From Nisaea sp. (GTDB taxonomy: Bacteria > Pseudomonadota > Alphaproteobacteria > Thalassobaculales > Thalassobaculaceae): a stretch of DNA of 64,000 nt. Shown here one piece after another: positions 17,329 to 25,572 of the stretch (positions are counted from its first letter, which is position 1; each line of letters begins with the position of its first letter). The notes below the pieces were generated by a model. That model searched no databases. It saw nothing but the letters and a program-made list of their open reading frames with translations, and was not told the origin of the DNA. The position numbers were made by a program, and so were the translations under genes. The stretch is from the NCBI RefSeq assembly GCF_017640745.1, contig NZ_JAEPQA010000018.1, forward strand, positions 46,293-110,292, read 5' to 3'.

Positions 17329-18345
17329 ATGCGGATACCCCTCGCGACGCTGCAGGACACCATTGCGGCCGCCTTCGTGAACAGCAAGGTCGCGCCCGAC
17401 ATGGCGGAGATCGTCGCGCGCGCGCTGGTTCGGGCGGAAGCGGACGGCATATCCTCGCACGGCGTGGCGCGGGTCCCGCCCTATGCCGAACAGGCGAAAT
17501 GCGGAAAGGTCGACGGCTTCGCGAAACCGACCGCGCACCGCCCCCGTCCGGGCGTGATCAATGTCGACAGCCATATCGGCTTTGCCTTCCCGGCGATAAC
17601 GCTGGGCCTCGCGGAAGGCTCGAAGGCCGCCAAGGAGACCGGGGTCGCGGCCGTCGGCATTGCCCATTCGCACCATTTCGGCGTCGCCGGACATCATGTC
17701 GAGGATGCCGCGGATGAAGGTCTCGTCGCGCTCGCCTTCTCCAACACACCGTCGGCGATCGCGCCCTGGGGCGGCAAGAAGGCACTCTACGGCACCAATC
17801 CGATCGCCTTCGCCTGGCCGCGGCCCGGCAAGCCTCCGATGGTGATCGACCTGTCCGTCTCCACCGTGGCCCGCGGCAAGGTCATGCTCGCCGCGAAGGC
17901 CGGCAAACCCATTCCCGACGACTGGGCGCTCGATGCCGACGGTAACGCAACGACCGATGCGAATGCCGCGCTCGAGGGCTCCATGGCACCGCTCGGCGGC
18001 ACCAGTGCGGGCGCCAAGGGAGCGGCCCTCGCCCTGATGGTCGAACTGCTCTGCGGCGCCCTCACCGGCTCCAATTTCGGCTATGAGGGAACCTCCTTCT
18101 TCGAGCCGACGGGCGCTCCGCCCTCGATCGGCCACATGATCCTGCTGTTCGATCCGGCAGCCTTTGGCGGTGCGGAGAGTTTCGCCCTGCGCGGCGAGGA
18201 GATGTTCGCGGAGATCATCGCGCAGGAAGGCGCGCGCCTGCCCGGCGATCGCCGGCTGGTCCTGCGCGAGCAGGCGGCACGGGACGGCGTCGAGATTCCC
18301 GATGCGCTTTATGAAGACATCATGGCCCGTGCGGCCTCAAACTGA
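17329..18345 (+). CDS. Ldh-family (malate/L-lactate/ureidoglycolate type) NAD(P)-dependent dehydrogenase
   Basis: The 338-residue protein has the non-Rossmann Ldh_2 fold: DGISSHGVARVPPY with the conserved His near 44, AHSHHFGVAGHHVEDAA near 112-126, and the NPIAFAWP segment near 158. Family members reduce 2-oxo acids such as malate, sulfolactate or 2,3-diketo-gulonate with NAD(P)H. GGAG eight bases upstream supports the start. The neighbouring amidase could feed it an acid, but no pathway is demonstrated. It is 12 bases upstream of the GNAT gene and likely co-transcribed. Confidence 0.87.
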   Translation: MRIPLATLQDTIAAAFVNSKVAPDMAEIVARALVRAEADGISSHGVARVPPYAEQAKCGKVDGFAKPTAHRPRPGVINVDSHIGFAFPAITLGLAEGSKAAKETGVAAVGIAHSHHFGVAGHHVEDAADEGLVALAFSNTPSAIAPWGGKKALYGTNPIAFAWPRPGKPPMVIDLSVSTVARGKVMLAAKAGKPIPDDWALDADGNATTDANAALEGSMAPLGGTSAGAKGAALALMVELLCGALTGSNFGYEGTSFFEPTGAPPSIGHMILLFDPAAFGGAESFALRGEEMFAEIIAQEGARLPGDRRLVLREQAARDGVEIPDALYEDIMARAASN

Positions 18346-18357
18346 CGAGAAACGAGT

Positions 18358-18849
18358 ATGACTGACGGCATCATCATCCGCCCCGCGACACGTGAGGACG
18401 TTCCGCAGCTCTTCAAGCTTGTGCAGGGTCTCGCGGAATATGTGAAGGAAACCCACCTTCTGAAGGCGACGGAAGCCGACCTGCTGCGCGACGGCTTCGG
18501 GCCCGAGCCCCGCTTCAAGGCGGTCGTTGCCGACGACGGCACCGGGAACCTGCTCGGGAACGTCATCTATTCCGCCAATTACTCGACCTGGCTCGGGCGC
18601 TCTGTCTGCTACATCGACGATTTCTTCGTCTCCGAGGCCGCGCGGGGCAAGGGTCTCGGCAAGAGACTGATGGCCGCTGTCGCAGCCGAAGCGGTTGCGG
18701 CGGGACATGGCCGTATCGCCCTTTCGGTGCTGCACTGGAACCCGGCCCGCGAGATCTATCACCGGCTCGGCTTCAAGCACGAAGAGGAATGGCTGCGCTA
18801 TTCCGTCTCCGGCGACGCCCTGAAAGAGCTCGCCAACGCCGCCGGTTGA
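18358..18849 (+). CDS. GNAT-family N-acetyltransferase, diamine-acetyltransferase-like
   Basis: A 163-residue single GNAT domain. The acetyl-CoA pyrophosphate-binding motif is EAARGKGLGKRLM around residues 92-104, preceded by YIDDFFV, a strand pattern resembling spermidine/spermine-type acetyltransferases, and followed by LHWNPAREIYHRLGF. The acceptor amine is not predictable with confidence. It is 12 bases downstream of the Ldh-family gene. Confidence 0.85.
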   Translation: MTDGIIIRPATREDVPQLFKLVQGLAEYVKETHLLKATEADLLRDGFGPEPRFKAVVADDGTGNLLGNVIYSANYSTWLGRSVCYIDDFFVSEAARGKGLGKRLMAAVAAEAVAAGHGRIALSVLHWNPAREIYHRLGFKHEEEWLRYSVSGDALKELANAAG

Positions 18850-18931
18850 GCCCCAGCTTACAGGCTTGACATCCGACGGCCGGTTAACCGCCAATTGACC
18901 TCAGGTTTCCTGGAGCGGGAGAAAGAGCATC

Positions 18932-19768
18932 ATGAATGTCGATGTCGCGGGCGAAATGAACGTGCTTTGGGACGAGATCCAGCTGACTCTGGCCACATAC
19001 GGCTTCGATGTCCTCGGCGCCATAGTGATCCTCCTGCTCGGCTGGGTCGTCGCCGGCTGGGCAAGCCGGGCGACCCGCAACGCGGTGGAACGGATCGGCT
19101 GGATGGACGGCACGATCAAACCGCTGATCGCGTCGGTCGTCCGCTACGTGATCATCGTGATCACCGTCGTCGCGGTCCTGAACCGCTTCGGGGTCGAGAC
19201 GACCAGCATCATCGCCGTGCTCGGCGCCGCCGGCCTCGCCGTCGGCCTGGCGCTCCAGGGCACGCTCAGCAATGTCGCCGCAGGGGTGATGATCCTCTTC
19301 CTGCGTCCCTTCAAGGTCGGCGACTATGTCACCGCGGGCGGCAACGGCGGGACGGTTGCCGAAGTCGGCCTGTTCACCACCGAATTGACGACGCCCGACA
19401 ATGTGTCGATCTCCGTACCGAACAGCCAGATCATCGGCGGCGCGATCACCAATTTCTCCCGCCACCCGACGCGGCGCATCGATATCATCGTCGGCATCGG
19501 CTACAGCAGCAATATCGACACCGCTTTCGCCGCGCTGACGAAGCTTGCCGAGGGCGATGCGCGGGTCCTCGCCGATCCGGCTCCGCAGGTCAGCGTAAGG
19601 GCACTCGCCGACAGTTCGGTGAATGTCGGGCTCCGCTTCTGGGTCAATTCCGCCGACTACTGGCCGACCCTGTTCGATTTCAACAAGGCGGTGAAAGAAA
19701 CGCTGGACGCGAACGGCATCGAGATTCCGTTCCCTCAGCGCGTCGTCGAGCTCAAGAACCCGAAGTAA
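18932..19768 (+). CDS. Small-conductance mechanosensitive channel, MscS family
   Basis: A 278-residue inner-membrane channel that releases solutes on hypo-osmotic shock. It has three transmembrane segments in the first 125 residues, a Gly/Ala-rich pore helix AVLGAAGLAVGLALQGTLSN around 91-110, the VGDYVT beta-domain entry and the SVPNSQIIGGAITNFSR cap of the cytoplasmic vestibule. Its size matches the minimal E. coli-type MscS. The start has GGGAGAAAGAG upstream. A TTAA-N7-TTGA element lies at 18884-18898, but I give it little weight. Confidence 0.92.
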   Translation: MNVDVAGEMNVLWDEIQLTLATYGFDVLGAIVILLLGWVVAGWASRATRNAVERIGWMDGTIKPLIASVVRYVIIVITVVAVLNRFGVETTSIIAVLGAAGLAVGLALQGTLSNVAAGVMILFLRPFKVGDYVTAGGNGGTVAEVGLFTTELTTPDNVSISVPNSQIIGGAITNFSRHPTRRIDIIVGIGYSSNIDTAFAALTKLAEGDARVLADPAPQVSVRALADSSVNVGLRFWVNSADYWPTLFDFNKAVKETLDANGIEIPFPQRVVELKNPK

Positions 19769-19786
19769 AGGCCTGGCCGGGCCAGA

Positions 19787-20788
19787 TCAGTAGGTCCGGC
19801 CGAGCTTGAGCCAGTCGTGGCGGTCCCGGCTTTCGACGTCGATCACGTGGATCTTCCCCTCGCGCAGGACCGTGAGAGGAATCCGCGTCCCCGCCGGACC
19901 GAGCGCCCAGACCGAACGGAAGAAGCCGGCCATGTCCGTCACCGGCGCACCGTCGACCGCGACGAGCAGATCGCCGAACCGGAGCCCCGCCGTTTCGGCC
20001 GGACCACCTTCGGATACGCCTGAGACGATGAGATATCCGTTCACTTCGGTCGGATAGAGCCCGATCCATGGCCGGGCCGGTTCCGTCGAGCGCCCGAAGG
20101 CAAGCAGGTCGGCGAGGATCGGCTTCAGCAGGTCTATCGGCACGAACATGTTGCCCGCCTGCCCGCTCCCGCCCGCATCCTGCAGGATGAGCGAACCGAT
20201 GCCGAGCAGACGGCCGTCTTCGCCGAACAACGCGGCACCGCCGAATTCCGGGATCGGAGGCGACGTGAAAATCGCCCCGTCGATGAGGTACTCCCAGCCG
20301 CCGGCGAAGGGATGCACCGAGCGGACCTCGACAGCCAGCGCCGGCACCGGCCCGACGCTCGCCGCGAGCGCCTTCTGGCGGCTTTCGACCGCGGCTGACG
20401 AGCCGAGCGCGACCGACGGCACGCTGAGGCCCTCGTAGGCTCTGAGGAGCCCGAAACCGGTTGCATGATCGTAGGCAACGATATCGGCCGGGAAACGGCG
20501 GCCGCTCCGATCGGTCACCGAAACCTCGTCAGCTTCCAGGATCAGATAGCCGATCGTCAGGATCAACCCATCATCCGCGATCACGACGCCAGCGCCCGCG
20601 CGTTCGGTGCCGAGGCGGGAGGCGGTTCTCGAATCTCCGGGAACGCGGGCTTCCACGCGGACGACGCTGAGCAGAGGATTCGCCGTCCCCGCCGCAGGGG
20701 CAGGGGCGGACGCGAGCGAAGACCCCAGAAGAACGAGGCAGAGCGTTAGGATAGCCGCTCCGCGTTGCACGAAGAACTGCACCTGCAT
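19787..20788 (-). CDS. DegP-like trypsin-fold/PDZ protein with all triad residues replaced
   Basis: About 333 residues: signal peptide (1-30), S1C trypsin-like domain (about 40-225) and one PDZ domain (about 240-315). By alignment to DegP motifs, the His of TNNHVV is Tyr81 in ILTIGYLI, the Asp of the DIALI region is Gly111 in ATGFGLL, and the Ser of GNSGG is Phe182 in PEFGGAAL. It should not cleave peptide bonds by the usual mechanism and may be a periplasmic binding or regulatory protein. The ATG at 20788 has GGAGGAG directly upstream, better than the ORF start 12 codons earlier. Confidence 0.85.
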   Translation of the reverse strand: MQVQFFVQRGAAILTLCLVLLGSSLASAPAPAAGTANPLLSVVRVEARVPGDSRTASRLGTERAGAGVVIADDGLILTIGYLILEADEVSVTDRSGRRFPADIVAYDHATGFGLLRAYEGLSVPSVALGSSAAVESRQKALAASVGPVPALAVEVRSVHPFAGGWEYLIDGAIFTSPPIPEFGGAALFGEDGRLLGIGSLILQDAGGSGQAGNMFVPIDLLKPILADLLAFGRSTEPARPWIGLYPTEVNGYLIVSGVSEGGPAETAGLRFGDLLVAVDGAPVTDMAGFFRSVWALGPAGTRIPLTVLREGKIHVIDVESRDRHDWLKLGRTY

Positions 20789-20964
20789 CACTCCTCCGTC
20801 TGCTGCCGCGGCTCCGGGCCGCATGTCGAACGATATATGGCGCTCGAGCCGGCAACCAAGAGTCTCGCACCCGCCGCATGCGTCCTATCGAACGCAATAC
20901 GCTTCAGCCCTCGAACTATGTTATTGTTCCCAAAGGATGCGACCCAAGACGCGGCAGGTGGTGA

Positions 20965-21351
20965 ATGGCGAAGAACCATGCAAAGGAAAAAGCGCTGGAA
21001 GCGCTGGAAGCGACCGGCAACAACCGGCGCGAGGCGTCCTTGCTCCTCCGGGTCTGGGCCGAGTCGGACGAGAAACTGAAAGCAGATCTGGTCCGGCCGT
21101 TCCTCAACAATATCTGTGCGCTCGCGGTGCAGAGTGCGGCGGCCGGCCGAGCCACCCTGCGCAAACCGGCGTCCGGGCGCAAGCGTCCCGCGGACAATGC
21201 CGCGTCGCTGCTGAATGCGATCAGCGGCGGCGCCGCGCAGACCATGTCCAGCACGCGCAGCTCCGCGCCGCCGCCGCCGGCGAGCAGTGCGCGCCACCGG
21301 CAGGCCGTCACACTTCTCGCCTCGGCCTTCAAGCCCGGCAACAAGTCCTGA
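20965..21351 (+). CDS. Unrecognised small protein, helical N-terminus and low-complexity tail
   Basis: A 128-residue protein. The first 60 residues look helical, with the phrase EALEATGNNRREASLLLRVWAESD-like composition (quoted in part: EATGNNRREAS), while residues 90-110 are Ser/Pro/Ala-rich. Charged ends and a basic C-terminus suggest a soluble cytoplasmic protein. The ATG follows GCAGGTGGTGA. I do not recognise the family. It is convergent with the next gene (30-base gap) and divergent from the triad-less protease gene. Confidence 0.6.
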   Translation: MAKNHAKEKALEALEATGNNRREASLLLRVWAESDEKLKADLVRPFLNNICALAVQSAAAGRATLRKPASGRKRPADNAASLLNAISGGAAQTMSSTRSSAPPPPASSARHRQAVTLLASAFKPGNKS

Positions 21352-21381
21352 AAATGAACGGATGAAGTCGAGCGGCGGCCC

Positions 21382-22023
21382 TTACCTCGGCCGTGCCTCG
21401 ACCATGTTTTCGTAAAGATTCGCGAGATAGGTCGGATCCGCGCCGATGCTGACCTGCTGGTTCGTCCGGCTGCGGATTTCCGCTGTCTCGGCCACGCCCG
21501 CCGCGACCATTTCCGGGGTCGGCTCGTCCGGAACCACGACCTGCCCGTTCTTGATCAGCCCCGCCAGCATGTCCTGGGAATGCTTGCGGAAGCGCTGGAA
21601 CGAGGAATCCATGCCGCTGTCCCGCCGTGCCCGCGGGTTCGAGGCGCGCGACAGTGCCATCGAAAAGATATCGAGGATCAGGTTCGGATTGTAGCTCGCG
21701 ATCCACCCGTCGACCATTGCGCCGAACACGGCCTCGACATAGACCCGCGCGCCGCGCTGCCCCATCAGGCCGCCGGCAAGCGTCTTGTCCGCTCCGGCGA
21801 CCATCTGGTCCGTCGGCTGCTTCGGGACAATCGCGAAACCGGCCAGCTCAAGCGATTGAACGACGCCTTCCGCGTCCTTCTTGTACTGCTCCCACTCGTT
21901 CTCGATCAGGAAAGATCCGAGGATATCGACCTGATCGTTCTGCACACGGTTCAGGAACCGCGCGAATTCCTTCGCGACGTGCTCAACGACCGAAAATGTC
22001 TGCACCGGCTCTCTGCCGCGCAT
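21382..22023 (-). CDS. Unrecognised soluble protein with a duplicated VPxxPTxxMVA motif
   Basis: About 213 residues with no signal peptide or membrane segment. Two copies of a short motif stand out: VPKQPTDQMVAGA at 67-79 and VPDEPTPEMVAAG at 164-176, each preceded by hydrophobic strand residues and followed by a helix, so the protein may be an internal duplication. The ATG at 22023 has AAGGAG at ideal spacing, better than a TTG two codons upstream. No function can be assigned. An A+T-rich stretch at 22115-22140 may hold its promoter. Confidence 0.7.
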   Translation of the reverse strand: MRGREPVQTFSVVEHVAKEFARFLNRVQNDQVDILGSFLIENEWEQYKKDAEGVVQSLELAGFAIVPKQPTDQMVAGADKTLAGGLMGQRGARVYVEAVFGAMVDGWIASYNPNLILDIFSMALSRASNPRARRDSGMDSSFQRFRKHSQDMLAGLIKNGQVVVPDEPTPEMVAAGVAETAEIRSRTNQQVSIGADPTYLANLYENMVEARPR

Positions 22024-22208
22024 CGCCAACTCCTTAACAGGCCCGCCCGAAATCGGGGCCGGCGTGTGACTCTCGTTTGCTCCGCAAGGAGCGGCCCATG
22101 GGCCTATCCTCCGGAAATAAATTTAAAAACCGCGAAAACTCTAGCCGATGCGCAGCATGAAAAACAACGCCGTCTTTCCGACAGGCACTGGCCATCGGTC
22201 CGGAAGGT

Positions 22209-22236
22209 GCGATAGCGCACGCTGCCGTGCTATCGC
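22209..22236. terminator. Hairpin spanning the stop of the 22230-22604 gene
   Basis: Inverted repeat GCGATAGC / GCTATCGC (22209-22216 and 22229-22236) with a 12-base loop. It overlaps the stop codon of the minus-strand gene that ends at 22230. No T-run follows on either strand, so it is either a factor-dependent terminator, an RNA-stabilising hairpin or a protein site. Confidence 0.35.
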
Positions 22237-22604
22237 GGCGCGCGCGTGAGAAAACGCGGCGGCGCCTGAAGATCGCCACCGGCGTCGGGCTTGCGTGCCG
22301 TGCGCACCCGCCGCTGCGGCGATTCCATATCCCGCCAATCGCGCTCCGTCTGAAACGGCTCGCCCTGAAGCGCCTCGCGAATGATCGCATGAGCGAGATG
22401 TTCGGCGGCCGAGCCGATATCGGTGCGCTGCCAGCCCGGCAAGGCATCGAAGGCGGCGCGCGCCATGAAGCGGTCGATCTGCTTGCCGGACGTGTAAGCC
22501 CTGCGGATTTCCCGCGTCACCTTGTCCGACGGACCGAGTTTCTCGGCAACCGTGTCCGAAAGGATACCAAGAGCCCTGCGATCTGTGGTCTCAAAGCTCG
22601 CCAT
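22230..22604 (-). CDS. Unrecognised small soluble protein
   Basis: A 124-residue protein with a predicted helical core (SDKVTREIRRAY, FMARAAFDALPGW, AAEHLAHAIIREAL) and a basic, proline-containing tail. GGAGC lies eight bases before the ATG. A longer plus-strand reading frame covers the same bases but has the Arg/His-rich composition of an antisense shadow, so the minus-strand gene is preferred. No family is recognised; it lies in a patch of four unassigned or atypical genes. Confidence 0.55.
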   Translation of the reverse strand: MASFETTDRRALGILSDTVAEKLGPSDKVTREIRRAYTSGKQIDRFMARAAFDALPGWQRTDIGSAAEHLAHAIIREALQGEPFQTERDWRDMESPQRRVRTARKPDAGGDLQAPPRFLTRAPR

Positions 22605-22673
22605 CTAGCGCTCCATGTGACTGAACGGACACAAGATACGCATGCGGAAGCGCTCTGTCACCGGCTTCCTGCA

Positions 22674-23165
22674 TCATCCGAATTTCCTGACCGCCGCCCT
22701 CAGCCCGCTCAGGACCTGATCTTCCAGAATTCCGCCGTTATCCGTGATCCGGTCGGCGATGACGACATACATGGCGTCGATGTGAAGCTGCAGGATCTCG
22801 AACTGGATACGTCCGAGTTCCGTCCGGCCGGCGACGAAATCGTTCAGCGTCGTCGCGATCAGGCTGAGGACGTTGTAGCCGATGGTCCCGCCCATCCCCT
22901 TGATCTGAAGACTTTCGTCAAAGACCAGCGCCAGCATGTCCTGCTGGGTCATATCGCCGTCGAGAACCGTCTGGACGCTGGTGCGCAGTTTGCGCAGCCG
23001 GGCCGCGAGATCGATCACGAAACGCTCGCGCGACTCGTTGACCACCTCCTCCAGCCGCCGCAATACGGCCGGGCTCAGACGCAGATCCATGCCCGTCCTG
23101 CTGTTGACGGCACGCGCGCGGAGTTCTTCGACAGGAGGCAGAAGCTTGGACTTCGCGGCGGTCAA
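22674..23165 (-). CDS. Unrecognised helical protein encoded with the Asp-less response regulator
   Basis: A 163-residue, helix-rich protein with no signal or membrane segment. The central part reads GMGGTIGYNVLSLIATTLNDFV, vaguely like a histidine phosphotransfer bundle but without a His in that helix. It starts 17 bases after the response-regulator stop on the same strand, so the two are probably an operon and may form a signalling pair. No catalytic motif is visible and I do not assign a function. Confidence 0.7.
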   Translation of the reverse strand: MTAAKSKLLPPVEELRARAVNSRTGMDLRLSPAVLRRLEEVVNESRERFVIDLAARLRKLRTSVQTVLDGDMTQQDMLALVFDESLQIKGMGGTIGYNVLSLIATTLNDFVAGRTELGRIQFEILQLHIDAMYVVIADRITDNGGILEDQVLSGLRAAVRKFG

Positions 23166-23182
23166 ACCGGCTCCCCAGATGA

Positions 23183-23668
23183 TTATTGCCGACGGTCCGG
23201 GCCATCATAAGGCAGTTGGCGCCGTCTCCGGTCGGGTCCGTAGTACTTATCACTGTCAACGAAAGCGCGCGGATGCGCAATGATTCCAACCATACGTCGG
23301 TAGAAACCCTCGACTCCATACGGCTTTGCGATGAATTCGGTCACCCCGGCGTCACGGGCCTCGAAAACATGATCCTTGGCGGAGAGGGCGGACATCACGA
23401 GGATCGGCATCTGGCGGCTCCCGCCGGTCTTGCCGGACCGCACCTCGCGGATCAGATCGAGTCCGGAGCGCGGCGGCAGATGCAGTTCGGTGAGCAGCAC
23501 GTCGACCACGTTCGATTTGAGCGCGGCGATCGCCTCGTCATAGCTATGCGCGACGAAAACCGTCGTCGCCCCCATCGTCAGCAACAAATCCCGCGCGAGA
23601 TCGGCCGAGAGCTGATTCCCGTCGACGATCAGGAAATGGACGAGGCTAAAATCTACTTTCTCCGCCAT
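23183..23668 (-). CDS. Atypical response regulator, receiver domain with Glu at the phospho-acceptor site
   Basis: A 161-residue single receiver domain. The acidic pocket is reduced to Asp16 in LIVDGNQ, and the usual phospho-Asp is Glu61 in VDVLLTELHLP, while Ser93 (ILVMSA) and Lys115 (FIAKP) are conserved. Asp-to-Glu at this site can mimic the phosphorylated state, so the protein may be constitutively active or unphosphorylated. The C-terminus carries two GPDRR motifs, a short conserved tail seen in many signalling proteins. It lies upstream of an unknown helical protein. No kinase is nearby. Confidence 0.88.
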   Translation of the reverse strand: MAEKVDFSLVHFLIVDGNQLSADLARDLLLTMGATTVFVAHSYDEAIAALKSNVVDVLLTELHLPPRSGLDLIREVRSGKTGGSRQMPILVMSALSAKDHVFEARDAGVTEFIAKPYGVEGFYRRMVGIIAHPRAFVDSDKYYGPDRRRRQLPYDGPDRRQ

Positions 23669-23719
23669 GAACGGACCGGCCCTCTGGTTCTGTCCTTGCC
23701 TTATATCTCATTCCAGGGA

Positions 23720-23754
23720 GGCTTTTGCGAGCCAAACCATTGCTTCGCAAAGCC
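23720..23754. promoter_or_regulatory. Imperfect inverted repeat upstream of the response regulator gene
   Basis: GGCTTTTGCGA (23720-23730) and TCGCAAAGCC (23745-23754) are inverted, with one T bulge and a 14-base loop. It sits in the 240-base gap between the divergent response-regulator and dehydrogenase genes, and could be an operator or a hairpin in either leader. Confidence 0.35.
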
Positions 23755-23846
23755 TTTGCTTCAATGCTCTCGCACAAATCGTACCAATTCCGTTTCGCGC
23801 CGACGGCAAGCATCGCCCGGCGACGATTGATATGGTTTCATCGAAG

Positions 23847-23865
23847 CCGGTGAAAAACTCACCGG
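23847..23865. promoter_or_regulatory. Perfect 7-bp hairpin in the dehydrogenase leader
   Basis: CCGGTGA - AAAAC - TCACCGG, followed by AAAACC, 43 bases before the dehydrogenase start. It could be a regulator-binding palindrome or an RNA hairpin; no T-run follows, so it is not a standard terminator. Confidence 0.35.
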
Positions 23866-23908
23866 AAAACCTCCCGCATACTTCTCAACTCCCAATCCGG
23901 CCGACGAC

Positions 23909-24907
23909 ATGCACCCGACAAAGCGTCTCATTCTCCACATCAAGAACAACCGCGCCGGGGAAGAGGCTTTCCGCTTCACCGAAGAGCGGATTACCGCGGC
24001 TCTGGAACGCCACAAGGGTGCCGCGGATCGTATCGATATCCGCGTGGATTGGGACCTCGACAATTTCGAAAAATCGATGCGGGACGCCGATGCGCTTGTG
24101 ACCTGGGACCTGCCGACGGCAGGGCTCGCCGAAAAGGCACCGCACCTGCGCTGGATCCACATCATCGGTGCCGGGGTCGAACATCTGCAGCCGCTGACCT
24201 GGCTTCCGCCGCAGACCATCCTGACCAACAACCGGGGCGTCCATGCCGAAAAGACCGCCGAGTCCGCCGCCATGGCGGTCCTCATGCTGCACAACCGGAT
24301 CCCCGCCTATGTAAGCAACCAGCGCGCGGCCCGCTGGAACCCCGTCTATGTCCCGCCGATCGCCGGCAAGACCGTTGCCGTGATCGGGGTCGGAGAAATG
24401 GGCGGCGCCGCGGCGCGCGCCTTCAAGGCGCTCGGCCTCAAGGTGCTGGGTATTCGCCGCGGTGCAGCCCCGCATCCGTCCGTGGACGAGATGCATGGCC
24501 CGGAAGACCTGAGGACCGTCCTCGGTGCGGCGGACTTCGTGCATGTCACGCTCCCGCAAACGCCGGAGACGACGGGACTGATCGACCGGCAGGCCATCCG
24601 CGCGATGAAGCAAGGCGCCGGCCTGGTCAATTTCGGCCGGGCGCCGGTGCTCGACCATGACGCGCTTGTCGAGGCGCTCCGGGACGGTCATCTCGGCGGC
24701 GCGATCCTCGACGTCCATGACCCGGAACCCCTGCCTGCCAGCTCGCCGCTATGGGAGGTTCCAAACCTGATCCTGACGCCGCACGTCAGTTCGGACGACG
24801 AGCGTTCCTATATCCCTGCGACGCTCGATCTGGTGTTTGAAAACTGCAACCGCTTGTTAAACGGAGAGTCTTTGAAGAATCGGGTCGATCCGTCGCTGGG
24901 CTACTGA
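23909..24907 (+). CDS. D-2-hydroxyacid dehydrogenase, NAD-binding
   Basis: The 332-residue protein belongs to the D-isomer 2-hydroxyacid dehydrogenases. The Rossmann dinucleotide loop VIGVGEMGGAAARAF is near 155-169, followed by catalytic Arg in LVNFGRAP, the Glu/Asp region ILDVHDPEPL and the catalytic His in LTPHVS near the C-terminus. Substrates in this group include glyoxylate, hydroxypyruvate and other 2-oxo acids; the precise one cannot be read here. It stands alone, divergent from the response regulator, with a hairpin in its leader. Confidence 0.88.
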   Translation: MHPTKRLILHIKNNRAGEEAFRFTEERITAALERHKGAADRIDIRVDWDLDNFEKSMRDADALVTWDLPTAGLAEKAPHLRWIHIIGAGVEHLQPLTWLPPQTILTNNRGVHAEKTAESAAMAVLMLHNRIPAYVSNQRAARWNPVYVPPIAGKTVAVIGVGEMGGAAARAFKALGLKVLGIRRGAAPHPSVDEMHGPEDLRTVLGAADFVHVTLPQTPETTGLIDRQAIRAMKQGAGLVNFGRAPVLDHDALVEALRDGHLGGAILDVHDPEPLPASSPLWEVPNLILTPHVSSDDERSYIPATLDLVFENCNRLLNGESLKNRVDPSLGY

Positions 24908-24982
24908 CTCAAGTAATCCTGTCAACGCTGCAGGTTTGAACTACTCTGGCTCAAACGGACCGGGCGCGCCCAAAGGAGCCAA

Positions 24983-25510
24983 ATGAATCGGGTACTGGAT
25001 GACGACGAGCGCATTCATGAATTTGCGGAGCTTCGCCGCAAACTGTCCGCACGTCTTCATTTGGCCGGTCTCGATTACTGGGCGTCGCTCAAGCGGATCA
25101 GCGATCTACCTGCGCGGAGCGAGTTCGACCCCGCTCATATTCCCTTACTTCTTCCGCATCTCATCTTTCTCAGGGTCACCCTGGACCCGCTCGACTACTG
25201 CTACAGGGTCATCGGCGGGACGGTGCGGGAGCATCTCCTGGCCAACTATACCGGCCGCTGGATCTCCGAGATCGCGCATCAGCGCCCCCCGAGCAGGCTG
25301 CACGCCAACCTGACGCGAGCCGTCACCGAGCGGGCCCCGGTGCTCTCCGACACGCCCTATGTCGGCACAAAGAAAGACTTTCTGAAGAGCGACGAACTCA
25401 TCCTTCCCCTCGTCGACGAGAGCGACCAGGTCTCGCACCTGCTTGTGCTTCTCGACTTCGACCGGCGCCCGCTGCAGGTCGTCGGCCGCTGGTCGAGCAA
25501 GCGCGACTGA
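24983..25510 (+). CDS. PAS_5-type single-domain PAS protein (second copy)
   Basis: 175 residues, the second PAS_5-like protein in the window. It has the family's N-terminal helix, LDYWASLK, a central strand pair (CYRVIGGTVREHLL), TGRWISEI and a C-terminal LLVLLDFDRRPL strand. It has no attached output domain. GGAGCC precedes the ATG. Sequence similarity to the copy at 15092-15646 is at the level of fold and motif order, not close paralogy. Confidence 0.75.
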   Translation: MNRVLDDDERIHEFAELRRKLSARLHLAGLDYWASLKRISDLPARSEFDPAHIPLLLPHLIFLRVTLDPLDYCYRVIGGTVREHLLANYTGRWISEIAHQRPPSRLHANLTRAVTERAPVLSDTPYVGTKKDFLKSDELILPLVDESDQVSHLLVLLDFDRRPLQVVGRWSSKRD

Positions 25511-25572
25511 GGCAACAGTCTGTTCGGGATTGCTGCATATCGCGGGTATATTGCCGGTGCTAAGTTCCGTGC

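Noticed and set aside
18884..18898. TTAA-N7-TTGA resembling a CtrA box before mscS
   Set aside because: One mismatch and no functional link to cell-cycle genes; such matches occur by chance.
22227..23210. 327-codon plus-strand frame over three minus-strand genes
   Set aside because: Arg/His-rich composition and no ribosome site; the minus-strand genes have ribosome sites and protein-like composition.
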